Positions 25,301 through 33,517 of a stretch of DNA of 64,000 bases are shown one piece after another. Under the pieces are notes generated by a model. It saw only the letters and a list, made by a program, of their open reading frames with translations. It was not told where the DNA came from and ran no database searches. The position numbers and the translations under genes were made by a program. The DNA comes from a virus: IMG/VR virus record IMGVR_UViG_3300009091_000015, positions 1-64,000 of that record; one strand, given 5' to 3'. Positions within the stretch are counted from its first letter, which is position 1; each line of letters begins with the position of its first letter.

Positions 25301-28300
25301 CGGCATGGTGGACGGCGGGTATGCTCGGTTATATCTGGGAACTGAAGGACAACCGGGGGATTCGTTTGGCGGGATTGTCAGACTCTACATCGGCAGCATC
25401 GAGACCCTCCAGGGGACAATAGCGGCCCAAGTCTCCCTCGCTGGCGACCTCACCGTCGTCGAGGGCGGGACAACCTGGGATCTCGCCGGGAGCGTAGCAG
25501 CACAGGCGACGGTTGCTGGGGATGCCAAGGCTATTCGAGGACTCGCTGGTTCGATAGCGGCTCAGTCTGCCGTCACTGGCAATCTTGATCTCCTCCACGC
25601 GACCTGGGATCTGGCCGGTAGTATCGCAGCGCAGGCAGCAGTCAGCGGCGACCTGAAGGTCACTCGCCGTCTATGGTCAACCGACTTGATTTTCCACGGT
25701 GGCCCTCCGAATCCAAGCGGATTCAAGGCGGGGGCTAACGGAAGAATCCGGTTTACATACACCCCGGAAGTGACGGCTGGGAAGCACGTCGATACGAGGT
25801 TCCGGCACGATGGGCTGTACTTCGTCCAGGTAGACACCGGCTGGGGAACCGCTGGGGTTTGGCTCAAGACCTACGACTCCGGCGGCTGGCACAACATCGA
25901 CAGCGCGACCGGCGTGCTGACCGATGGTGTCCCCTGCACGATTGATGTCGTATTCTCTGGCAGCAGCGTAACAGGATACGTCGATGGCGTGGAGCAGGTC
26001 AGCGGTGTCATCACGCTCAACCTGGATCGGGACACCGCCGTTCTCTACGACGACCTCGTCACGGATGATATCGAGGCGTGGACCTACGGGGCCGGTGGTA
26101 TCAAGGCTCAGGCGGCTATCAGCGGGAACCTTGAACTCGTTGAGGGGCTCTGGAGCCTGCAGGGCGCAGTCGCCGCGCAGTCCACGGTCAGTGGGGATGC
26201 CAAGGTCACGAGGAAGCTCGCGGGGGCCGTCGCTGCTCAGTCTGCTCTCGCCGGAGACCTCGAAGTCCTCACTGGCGGGACCACCTGGGATCTCGCTGGC
26301 AGCATCTCCGCGCAGTCCGCTCTCACCGGCCAGTGCTACGTGCCTCACACCTACTACGTGGCGATGGGCGGCACGGCCGCGAACAAGGATGCAGCGACCG
26401 GGCCTGAGACCGACCTGTCGAAGTGCATGTCGAACTACTACAACAACAACACGGCGACCTACGATCCGTTCGACACCGTGTTCGTCACTGGCTACGGCGG
26501 GACCATTGACTACCTCTCTTTCAAGGGAGGTACCTCCAGTGCGGCCCGCGTCACCTATCAAGGCAGCACGAACTACCCAGCCATCGTGGACGGGGCGCGG
26601 GTCACAACTGGGTGGACTCTCTACTCTGGGAACATCTGGCAGAAGACAGGGATCAACTGGCACCCGCAGCAGATCTGGATTGACGGTAACTACGGCGACC
26701 GGAAAACCAGCATCGGCAACTGCGTGGATGAGTACGACTGGTACTACGACGCTGCCGCCGACACGATCTACCTCTACGCCCCAGCCGATCCCGACACCCA
26801 ATACACAGACCCCGGCGTGGAAGTCCCTGAGATCTACCCACCGTCCGGCCCGGCGAGCTACGTCAACGTCAACAACATCACGGTGCGGCGTGGGACGCAG
26901 ACCGGGTGCTTCGGTTGGAACGTCTCCCACATCAAATTCACAGGCTGCACCTTTGAGTGGTCCTGGGTGAACGGTGTCGGCATCCAAGGCGACGCCAGCA
27001 CGCCGACAGAAGACATCGTTTTCGAGGACTGCATCGGCAGGTACAACGGATGTCAGGGGTTCGCCATCCCGTCCCTGCTGGTGCAGAGAGGAATTGTCTT
27101 CCGCCGATGCAAGGCTTACGAGAACGGTCGTTACCAGTACGCCGATCCGCGCTGGGACGACAACATGCTCTACAGCGGCGGCATCAAAATCTGGAACTAC
27201 GCAGAAGACTGCCTCATTGAGGATTGCGATGTCTACAGCAACGGTCCTTCCACGCTCGGGTCGAATTCTCTCTGGTTCGGACAGGGCATCTGGCTGGATG
27301 GGGCAATCTCGTCCGCAGGCCACGAGAACATCGTGCGCCACAACAGGGTCTATGACAACCACGGTGTCGCGCTGTACTGCGAGCTGACGACCTACTCGAT
27401 CTGGCACAACAACCTCGCCTACGATAACGCCAAGGAGCCGGACACCGGCAACTGGTGCAACGCATCAATCCGATGCGATGCGAGAGAGAACCTGCAGTCA
27501 AGCCACAACAAGTTCTACAACAACACCCTCGTCGGCGGGCAGCACGGCATCGCGACGATGGTGACGGATACGACAGGCGAGGTGAGCTACAACGAATTCA
27601 AGAACAACATCATCATCGGGACCAACAGTGCAAAGATCAAGGCGACCAACGGTGGCGACAACATCACCTACGGCCACGACAATGTCTACAGCCACAACTG
27701 CCTCGGAGCAGAGGCCACCGGGTTCGTCATCTGGACGACGGCCAAAGACACCTACGACGCCTGGGAAACCGCTTACGGCGGCAGCACCAACAGCATCGAA
27801 GCAGACCCGGAGTTGGAGGACGAAGAGAACGACAAGTATTGGCTCTCCGACACCTCCCCTTGCAAGAACGCTGGCACGAACCTTGGCGCTACCTATGACG
27901 ATGGCCTCCACTATCCATCTACCTGGCCAGATTCAGTCCTGACGCTCGACCAGGACGACTACGGCAGCGGATGGGAAGTCGGCGCATACGTCTATGTCGG
28001 GCAATTGGCCGGGACGGTTGCCGCCACCGCCGCCCTCGCTGGCAACCTGAAGATTGCCAGGAGTCTTGCGGGGTCCATCGCAGCGCAATCCGCCCTCTCC
28101 GGCCAGTGCTACGTCCCCAAGACGTACTACATGCGGGCGGACGGGACGGCGACAACCAAGGCTACCTCGACCGGGCCTGTGACCAGCGCCTCTGCCTGCA
28201 TGGACCTCACCCATCACAACTCATACTCATTCGACCCGTTCGACACCATCGTTGTCTCTGACCGGGGCGGCGACTACCGCTGGGACGGCACCGGCTACCT

Positions 28301-31300
28301 CTCGTCCATCATGGATATTTCATCGAGCGGTCATGCCGGAGGCGGCGAAATCCACTACGAAGCCGACGGGACACCGACGTTCCTTGGCTCCTACGACCTC
28401 ACAACCGCAACCTACAAGTGGACAGCTTCCGGCAGCGGTACGAACGAATACTACTGCGAAGCGGCGGCTGGCGGAGATCCTGGTCTAGTTGAGGGCGACT
28501 GCGTCTGGATGGACACCGTCCGCTTGACGGAGGGGACGCTCGGTTCTCTTGCCGACCACGAATGGGCCTGGGGTGACAACGATTCACTCGGGTACAGCAC
28601 GTTCTACATCCGTGACAACAGCGGCGACCCGGACACGAGCGGGGTCGCCATCGAGGCCACACAGCGAGGATGCGTCCACGCTTGGGGAATCAGCTATGTG
28701 GTAGTCGATGGTCTGACGGTCAAGTATGGGAACGGGCTGTCGTACGACGGTGGCATTCGATTCGACGAGACAAGCTACTGCACAATCCAGAACTGCGAGG
28801 CGCACCACAATCGCGGTCACGGAATCTCGCTCAAGGGCGATCACGGCGTTATTGACAACTGCCACGCTTCGTACAACGGGGCGCATAACATCGTCTCCGG
28901 TGGCAACGCGAACAACAATAACACCAACATGGAGATCAAGAATTGCATCGCGCACCACTCGTACACGATGCTATTCGTGCCACAGCCGTTCGACGGCTAC
29001 GGAATCAAGTTCCTGTACGTGGATGACAGTTCAATCCACAACAACACCATCTACGCCAACGCGGTCAATGGTATTGACCTCGATGGGGATGGTACGAACC
29101 CTGGGTGCGGCAACAACGAAATCTATGAGAACGAAATCTACGAGAACGACATCATCGGCGTGATGATCGAGTTGAAGTCGAGCGGGAACAAGATTCATCA
29201 CAACCGAATCTACAATAACGGGAGCCTTAGCGAGTGGGGGCACTTCCAGACGTTGATTTGGGCAGCATCCATCAACAACGAGTTCTACGACAATGTCATC
29301 TACAGGACGAGTGATTTCGCAGGAACAAATGCACTGCTTCAGATTGGCGACTACCAGGAGTCAGGGTGCACCGGGACGAAGATTTACAACAACACGATGG
29401 ACGGCGGCGGCTACTGCGCCAACGTCATCAAGGTAGATGGCGCGGCTGGTAACGCGACCGGCCTGAAGATCAAGAACAACATCCTAGTCGGATCGACCAG
29501 CACACCGATTGAAATCTACAGCACTGACTACACAGGATTCGAGTGTGACTACAACTGTTACGATCCACCAGCATCGTATGTCGTTGGCAGGAACTACACG
29601 GGCTACACGAAGGCGACGCACTGCTCAGGGTTCAGCCAGGACTGCAACTCAATCGTTGACGATCCACTGTTCGAGGACGAAGCCAACCACGACTACTCGC
29701 TGACTGGCTCCTCTCCCTGCAAGAACGCTGGCACGAACCTTGGGTCCGATTACGACGATGGCCTCCACTACCCTTCGACCTGGCCGAGCAGCATTACAAC
29801 GCTCGACCAGGACAGCTATGGCTCCGCCTGGGAGGTCGGAGCGTATGTCTACGTTGGGCAACTCGCCGGAGCCATCGCCGCTCAATCCGCCCTGACGGGC
29901 AACCTGGAGATCAGCGAAGACCTCGTCCTCCAGGGTCAGATCGCTGCGCAGTCGAGCTTGACTGGTGCCATCAAGCTCACTCAGAAGCTCGCTGGCACCA
30001 TCGGGGCGCAGAGCAGCTTGGCTGGTGAGGCGAAGATTACGCGGCAACTGGCGGGTTCAGTTGCGGCGCAATCGGCGCTGACCGGGACGCTCAAGCTGCG
30101 GCAGAAACTGGCCGGTGCGGTTGCTGCCCAGTCGGCTCTGGCTGGCGAACTTGGTATCACGGAAGGAGTTTGGAATCTTGCCGGGACGGTCTCTCCCCTC
30201 TCCTCACTTAGTGGCGCACTGAAACTCCAGCAGCGACTCCAAGGGACCGTCTCGGCATTTTCTTCTTTCGTCGGCGACCTCCAGGTCCAGCACAAGACAT
30301 GGGATCTGGGCGGAGAAATCTACGCCAGGACGCAACCCACTGGCGAACTCCGCGTCATCAAGCGGCTCTCCTGTGACAGGCTCGGGGCGTCCAGCTCAGT
30401 TGTCGGCAATCTGCAGCTGGTTCATGCGGTCTGGGGCCTTGCCGGAGAGGTTGGATCGAAGACCGTCGTCCAGGGTGGTATCTACGTCACGAGGAAGCTC
30501 GCCGGAGCACTCTCCGCGCAGAGTGCGCTGACTGGCAACCTCCAGTCCACAGAGGCAGCCTGGAGCCTGGCCGGGTCCGTCGCTGCGCAGTCCTCGCTTG
30601 TCGGCACCCTGGTCAACCTGAGCGACATCCCACAGCTCCTCCACCCGTACAACAGCTGGATCAACGTCTACAGCGAAAATGTCACACTGACCCAGATTCC
30701 GGCCTTGGTCGTCGCGAGCGGCTCCCACTACCACAGCGCAAGCAACGTCTATGTCCACCAGCAGCTTGTCGTTAGCAATGTCGCTCACACGCACACTGTC
30801 CAGAACGTCACATTCGTCCTGGCGAATCCGCTCTCAATTTGGGATGCTCTCCACGCCATCTCAAGCGAGGAGGTTGATCTCCTCAACTCGCTGATGATCG
30901 CGAGCACGAGTCACTACCACTCCGCCCCTAACGTCAATATCCCATACGGCGCAGAGGCGAAGGGAAAGATGGGGCTTGGGGATGCGGTCTTCGCTCTCCA
31001 GGCCACGATGAAGCTCCCGCCATATCCAATGCGGGAGCAGGAGCTGCTCAAGTTCTGCCAGCAGCTCTACTGGCAGCTGCAGACCCACTACATCCCCCAA
31101 ACCGACCGCATCGAGAACATGACGATGGTTGGTGTGGATGCGCAGCGCCCAGCCCCGGTTGGTCGGAGGCAGATGTTCTTCGCCACCGACACTTCCACGC
31201 TCTACATCGACGTGAAGACGAGCGAGGATAGCGCTGAATGGTTTGCCATCGCAGCTGGCTCTGGCAGCAACGAAGTGCATAACGATACTGTCGATGCGAG

Positions 31301-31685
31301 CGGAAACAGGATCGTCCAGTTGACATGGCAATCCCACTGGGGTGGATTGCTCGTCAACTACACCATCAATATGTACGATCAAGTCCCCTCCCCCAATTAT
31401 CTGATCCGTGAAACCGGAGTCGTCGCGATCAGTTCCGATTCAGTCGCGGTTTGGAATGGAACTCCCGTGTGCTCAAAGCTCGGGACTCCCGCTGTCTATA
31501 GCTATGGAGGAGCAACCGCCACTTTCACGTTCAGCGCCACGATGTCTAACTACCCAGATCAAGGAACGCTGAGTCTGTATGTGGCCTGGAGTGGAGCCAA
31601 TTTCACTCCAGATCAGGACATAGGATGGATCAGATTTTCTCCAGTGTTTTTCAGTAACGACCTTGACTTCATCCAGTACGGCTGA
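22311..31685 (+). CDS. giant modular tail fibre/adhesin, 3124 aa
   Basis: Domain order by eye: an N-terminal beta domain with SGWTKLG (1-220); three related Trp-rich beta domains (about 261-427, 679-853, 857-1030); a CBM4/9-like carbohydrate-binding domain (NLWSNADLESGIDDW, 469-627); a LamG/concanavalin-like domain (1122-1263); two right-handed beta-helix domains (1344-1897 and 1938-2517) rich in Asn ladders; and a C-terminal region (2772-3124) with HYH, HTH and HYH. Between the domains lie 28 copies of a 20-residue repeat (LAGSIAAQSALTGNLKV-like), more than ten in tandem at 2517-2772. It is probably the receptor-binding fibre, with possible glycan-degrading beta-helix heads. No catalytic residues could be fixed. 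Confidence 0.8.
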   Translation: MGSYKTVAYGANGGIGYASTGTTVSVPYPSGIAAGQMLILQVLQATATDDIATPSGWTKLGSDSEGSGTTGANSAWFAKVATGSESGNLTVSRAADVAIYFYGLMWRTGTGPKRDATSIQTTTPVSGTSTSASSASITPSTDYSYVAVLLNLEDNTSIAQFTGGKYVEQFDVTSNQGDDAGFAMDGYQQAAAANEPARTATIGGTDCWMTITISIPAAYTWDLAGSIGATASVTGDLKVKRKLAGTIGATSALSGNLKGYWPRLGDWRWYADASPPSTPLAAENTLYTTTSLSTILRLRQELVIEGGKGTSTSGTIDLEYSINQTDWTALGASGHWNWANGADTDHSGLEEALVADSLTRYGSFHESKLEYTDYPSDGDVTEEDFSIVPTANVTANTTYYFRIAGYYGATPVPKAAYGAGTYPQAKYSSGTTHSLAGSVAAQAAVTGNLKVIRKLAGSIAAQSAFVAAEGGKNLWSNADLESGIDDWNAVQSVTISQDGTEKWQGSYALLCTPTGSREWQTAKSDNKAVSPSTQYTLSAYLWSQNAETGWVLSVYDQDAGWLGQAQPDTSAGAWLRFHIHFTTASDTTAIYLHLSRGSTADTGLWRVDAVQLELGGTETEWENYGSGGGLQIIHAVWSLAGSVAAQGAVSGNLRKVHALAGSIAAQSAVTGNLSVHQLRQQSFRWRYNDGTETTATWRAAANANISALYPTVLYRLRFLIQEYGGVTGPSGTQNFRVAYRINAGTWTGVTSTSGGPVFSVRLSGLASGGNTTQQLGTGTFISSNDGQLSDYETTMHFPGSWPAGQETELEIAFLPYYTNLTDGDTIEFRVEHGDGTALDNYANTPSVTVEKPAYSRFTIQHFRFRNDDGDEDAATWRSPLDTGASCTLNTKYRLRFEIKENYGQAVGVDEYPYFALQGNAFPGDYWFAVGSANNYVNYADSASLTNEEDTTQQLTSATPFLTDNNGISEDGWAGIPPTGCAASSFTEVEFVIQPSSVGMVDGGYARLYLGTEGQPGDSFGGIVRLYIGSIETLQGTIAAQVSLAGDLTVVEGGTTWDLAGSVAAQATVAGDAKAIRGLAGSIAAQSAVTGNLDLLHATWDLAGSIAAQAAVSGDLKVTRRLWSTDLIFHGGPPNPSGFKAGANGRIRFTYTPEVTAGKHVDTRFRHDGLYFVQVDTGWGTAGVWLKTYDSGGWHNIDSATGVLTDGVPCTIDVVFSGSSVTGYVDGVEQVSGVITLNLDRDTAVLYDDLVTDDIEAWTYGAGGIKAQAAISGNLELVEGLWSLQGAVAAQSTVSGDAKVTRKLAGAVAAQSALAGDLEVLTGGTTWDLAGSISAQSALTGQCYVPHTYYVAMGGTAANKDAATGPETDLSKCMSNYYNNNTATYDPFDTVFVTGYGGTIDYLSFKGGTSSAARVTYQGSTNYPAIVDGARVTTGWTLYSGNIWQKTGINWHPQQIWIDGNYGDRKTSIGNCVDEYDWYYDAAADTIYLYAPADPDTQYTDPGVEVPEIYPPSGPASYVNVNNITVRRGTQTGCFGWNVSHIKFTGCTFEWSWVNGVGIQGDASTPTEDIVFEDCIGRYNGCQGFAIPSLLVQRGIVFRRCKAYENGRYQYADPRWDDNMLYSGGIKIWNYAEDCLIEDCDVYSNGPSTLGSNSLWFGQGIWLDGAISSAGHENIVRHNRVYDNHGVALYCELTTYSIWHNNLAYDNAKEPDTGNWCNASIRCDARENLQSSHNKFYNNTLVGGQHGIATMVTDTTGEVSYNEFKNNIIIGTNSAKIKATNGGDNITYGHDNVYSHNCLGAEATGFVIWTTAKDTYDAWETAYGGSTNSIEADPELEDEENDKYWLSDTSPCKNAGTNLGATYDDGLHYPSTWPDSVLTLDQDDYGSGWEVGAYVYVGQLAGTVAATAALAGNLKIARSLAGSIAAQSALSGQCYVPKTYYMRADGTATTKATSTGPVTSASACMDLTHHNSYSFDPFDTIVVSDRGGDYRWDGTGYLSSIMDISSSGHAGGGEIHYEADGTPTFLGSYDLTTATYKWTASGSGTNEYYCEAAAGGDPGLVEGDCVWMDTVRLTEGTLGSLADHEWAWGDNDSLGYSTFYIRDNSGDPDTSGVAIEATQRGCVHAWGISYVVVDGLTVKYGNGLSYDGGIRFDETSYCTIQNCEAHHNRGHGISLKGDHGVIDNCHASYNGAHNIVSGGNANNNNTNMEIKNCIAHHSYTMLFVPQPFDGYGIKFLYVDDSSIHNNTIYANAVNGIDLDGDGTNPGCGNNEIYENEIYENDIIGVMIELKSSGNKIHHNRIYNNGSLSEWGHFQTLIWAASINNEFYDNVIYRTSDFAGTNALLQIGDYQESGCTGTKIYNNTMDGGGYCANVIKVDGAAGNATGLKIKNNILVGSTSTPIEIYSTDYTGFECDYNCYDPPASYVVGRNYTGYTKATHCSGFSQDCNSIVDDPLFEDEANHDYSLTGSSPCKNAGTNLGSDYDDGLHYPSTWPSSITTLDQDSYGSAWEVGAYVYVGQLAGAIAAQSALTGNLEISEDLVLQGQIAAQSSLTGAIKLTQKLAGTIGAQSSLAGEAKITRQLAGSVAAQSALTGTLKLRQKLAGAVAAQSALAGELGITEGVWNLAGTVSPLSSLSGALKLQQRLQGTVSAFSSFVGDLQVQHKTWDLGGEIYARTQPTGELRVIKRLSCDRLGASSSVVGNLQLVHAVWGLAGEVGSKTVVQGGIYVTRKLAGALSAQSALTGNLQSTEAAWSLAGSVAAQSSLVGTLVNLSDIPQLLHPYNSWINVYSENVTLTQIPALVVASGSHYHSASNVYVHQQLVVSNVAHTHTVQNVTFVLANPLSIWDALHAISSEEVDLLNSLMIASTSHYHSAPNVNIPYGAEAKGKMGLGDAVFALQATMKLPPYPMREQELLKFCQQLYWQLQTHYIPQTDRIENMTMVGVDAQRPAPVGRRQMFFATDTSTLYIDVKTSEDSAEWFAIAAGSGSNEVHNDTVDASGNRIVQLTWQSHWGGLLVNYTINMYDQVPSPNYLIRETGVVAISSDSVAVWNGTPVCSKLGTPAVYSYGGATATFTFSATMSNYPDQGTLSLYVAWSGANFTPDQDIGWIRFSPVFFSNDLDFIQYG
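29860..30625 (+). repeat. tandem 60-base coding repeats in the fibre gene
   Basis: About thirteen units of roughly 60 bases encode the 20-residue LAG-x-x-AAQS-x-x-x-G repeat back to back. The conserved bases centre on the codons for LAG and AAQS. Further single or paired copies occur at 22970-23090, 23610-23700, 24220-24340, 25405-25675, 26100-26330 and 28000-28115. Confidence 0.8.
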
Positions 31686-31694
31686 GGTGACGCC

Positions 31695-32105
31695 ATGTGC
31701 GATGAACGGAGGGCGACGGTGACGCAATCACGACTCAGCGGGAAGATCCCGAGACAGACCTTCAGTGTGACCCTGTCCAAAATCCAGGTTGTAATGGCGC
31801 TGGTAGTACAGGCAGTCACGATCCTGACCGCCGCCCTCGGACTCGCATGGTGGCTCGGGCGCATCATGGTTCACCAGGAGTTCGACAAGGCGATTGGGGA
31901 ATTTCACACCGTCGCCAGACCTGGCATCGAACGCATCATCGACGAGAAGATCCTCGCGCATGACGTGAAAGTTGCTGAAACCTACGAGGCTGTCCGGGTG
32001 GACATGATTGAGCGCCTGCGAGCCCTGGAGGTCCAGGCCGAGACGACCGACAGGCGGCTCATACGAATCGAGGACAAACTCGATAGACTGCTGGAGCGGA
32101 GGTAG
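31695..32105 (+). CDS. single-span membrane protein with coiled coil, 136 aa (lysis-associated?)
   Basis: A basic N-terminus precedes one hydrophobic segment (IQVVMALVVQAVTILTAALGLAWWLG, about residues 30-55). A long charged helix then carries coiled-coil spacing (MIERLRALEVQAETTDRRLIRIEDKLDRLLE). GAGGTGACGCC precedes the start. It lies two bases before the endolysin. Layout and position fit a spanin- or holin-like lysis protein, but other membrane roles are possible. Confidence 0.65.
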   Translation: MCDERRATVTQSRLSGKIPRQTFSVTLSKIQVVMALVVQAVTILTAALGLAWWLGRIMVHQEFDKAIGEFHTVARPGIERIIDEKILAHDVKVAETYEAVRVDMIERLRALEVQAETTDRRLIRIEDKLDRLLERR

Positions 32106-32107
32106 TT

Positions 32108-32470
32108 ATGGGCGATCTGACCAAGAACTTCGACCGTGTCGAGTTCGCCTGCAAGTGCGGCTGCGGATTCGACGAGATCAAGCAACACCACGTCGAGATG
32201 CTCCAGCAGGTCCGCGATGAGGTCGGCTTCCCGATGCCGATTGCCTCCGGTTGCCGCTGCCTCTCGCACAACACGGCGATTGGGGGCGTGCCGGACTCCT
32301 CCCACATGAGAGGGGAGGCGAGCGACGTGACATGCCTCGACAGCGAGCGCCGGTTCAAGCTGGCCAGGGCAGCGCTCAAGGTAGGCTTCACCCGCATTGG
32401 TATCGGCAAGACGTTTGTCCACATGGACAGAGATCCATTCCTGCCGCAGCCGAGATTGTGGCTCTACTGA
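32108..32470 (+). CDS. endolysin, peptidase M15-like, 120 aa
   Basis: The sequence has the Peptidase_M15_3 pattern: SSHMRGEASDVTC (residues 65-77) supplies the first zinc His and Asp, and FVHMDRDP (103-110) supplies the second His and the catalytic acid. NFDRVEFACKCGCG at the start is the usual N-terminal hairpin. These enzymes cut peptide bonds in peptidoglycan, so this is the best endolysin candidate. It has no signal peptide and therefore needs a holin (47355 is one). Confidence 0.85.
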   Translation: MGDLTKNFDRVEFACKCGCGFDEIKQHHVEMLQQVRDEVGFPMPIASGCRCLSHNTAIGGVPDSSHMRGEASDVTCLDSERRFKLARAALKVGFTRIGIGKTFVHMDRDPFLPQPRLWLY

Positions 32471-32955
32471 TGCTTCACGCAGAAGTCGTCCACGCCAGCA
32501 AGGGGAACTGCCACCTCTACGGGACGCAGTTCCTCGACCGAGCCGTCAACTTCATCATCAGCTACGACTGCGGCGGAGACCCCGAGTTCCTCTGGCACGA
32601 GCTGAGCAACGACATGCGGTCCAACCCGCCATGGAAGCTCTGCATCGCAGGCATCGACGATGACACGGGCGAGGTCTGCGGCCATCTCCTCGCAGAGCTG
32701 CAGGTCCAGTACGGCATCAGGCAAGTCATGATTACTCAGCTTGAGATCACGCACCCCTCGGCGGACATGCGCCGCCAGATGCTGGAGGCGGACTGGCACC
32801 TCGTGGAGGACTGGGCGCGAGCCAACCAGGCCAAGTTCATCAAGTGTTGGGCGATGAACGAGAAGGTTGCCAAGGCGTTCGAGAAGTACGGATTCAAGCC
32901 GAAAGGCGTCACCGTGATGGAGCTGCCCCTGCGGCTCCCAGACAAGGAGGAATGA
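32470..32955 (+). CDS. GNAT-like acetyltransferase fold protein, 161 aa
   Basis: TGATG overlap with the endolysin sets the start. The pattern CGHLLAELQVQYGIRQVMITQLEITHP ... AFEKYGFKPKGVTVME has the beta-strand-4, helix and GF-turn spacing of GNAT acetyltransferases, although the Q/RxxGxG/A acyl-CoA loop is poorly conserved. Similar phage proteins occur with internal virion genes. It may have lost enzymatic activity and be structural. Confidence 0.6.
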   Translation: MLHAEVVHASKGNCHLYGTQFLDRAVNFIISYDCGGDPEFLWHELSNDMRSNPPWKLCIAGIDDDTGEVCGHLLAELQVQYGIRQVMITQLEITHPSADMRRQMLEADWHLVEDWARANQAKFIKCWAMNEKVAKAFEKYGFKPKGVTVMELPLRLPDKEE

Positions 32956-32956
32956 C

Positions 32957-33508
32957 ATGGGCGGCGGAAGTTCACACAGCACCACTAACCCGACGATCCC
33001 GCCGCAGCTGAGCGGGCTCTACTCGCTGATCGGCAGGGAGATGTCCGGTTCCATCGGGGACATGCCGTTGTCGAATTACTACGAGATGGACCCGAGGCAG
33101 TACGCCGGGATGACCGAGGCCGAGCAGGCGGCTCTCGGGCTGGCCCCTGGGATGCTGGGGCCAAGCCGGGCCGGAAGCGCCGCCTATAACATGGCGTCGA
33201 ACCTCGGCAACATGAACGACTGGTACGGGGCTGATCTCAATGGCGTTGGGGCGCTCTCGCCCTTCCAGATGGGGAGCCCAATCCAGATCGGCATGGGGGC
33301 AGGGATGCCGGGGCAGGGGGGAGGGGGAGCCCCTCCGCAGCAGCCAGGAGGTGGCGGGATGCCGCCGGTCAACCAGGGGTTCGGCTTCGCTGGGTCGAGC
33401 TATCAGGGTGGGCAGGCACCCCCTCCGCAAGCCTCCACGCTGGTCCAGCAACGCCGCCTGCCAATGCCGTTCCAGAGGGCGGTCCCGGCAGCCGCAGCCT
33501 CTAGCTAG
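32957..33508 (+). CDS. Gly/Pro-rich low-complexity virion-type protein, 183 aa
   Basis: The N-terminal 75 residues are mixed (SSHSTTNPTIPPQLSGLYSLIGREM). The rest is Gly, Met, Pro and Gln-rich (GMGAGMPGQGGGG, PQQPGGGGMPP). The composition is close to that of the insert in the terminase. It begins a block of internal-protein genes ending with the giant protein at 36489. Function unknown. Confidence 0.65.
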   Translation: MGGGSSHSTTNPTIPPQLSGLYSLIGREMSGSIGDMPLSNYYEMDPRQYAGMTEAEQAALGLAPGMLGPSRAGSAAYNMASNLGNMNDWYGADLNGVGALSPFQMGSPIQIGMGAGMPGQGGGGAPPQQPGGGGMPPVNQGFGFAGSSYQGGQAPPPQASTLVQQRRLPMPFQRAVPAAAASS

Positions 33509-33517
33509 GAGGCAGCC

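Noticed and set aside
25677-27407. Minus-strand 576-codon ORF inside the fibre gene
   Set aside because: It is a shadow of the GC-rich fibre coding sequence; the plus frame encodes coherent LamG and beta-helix domains.
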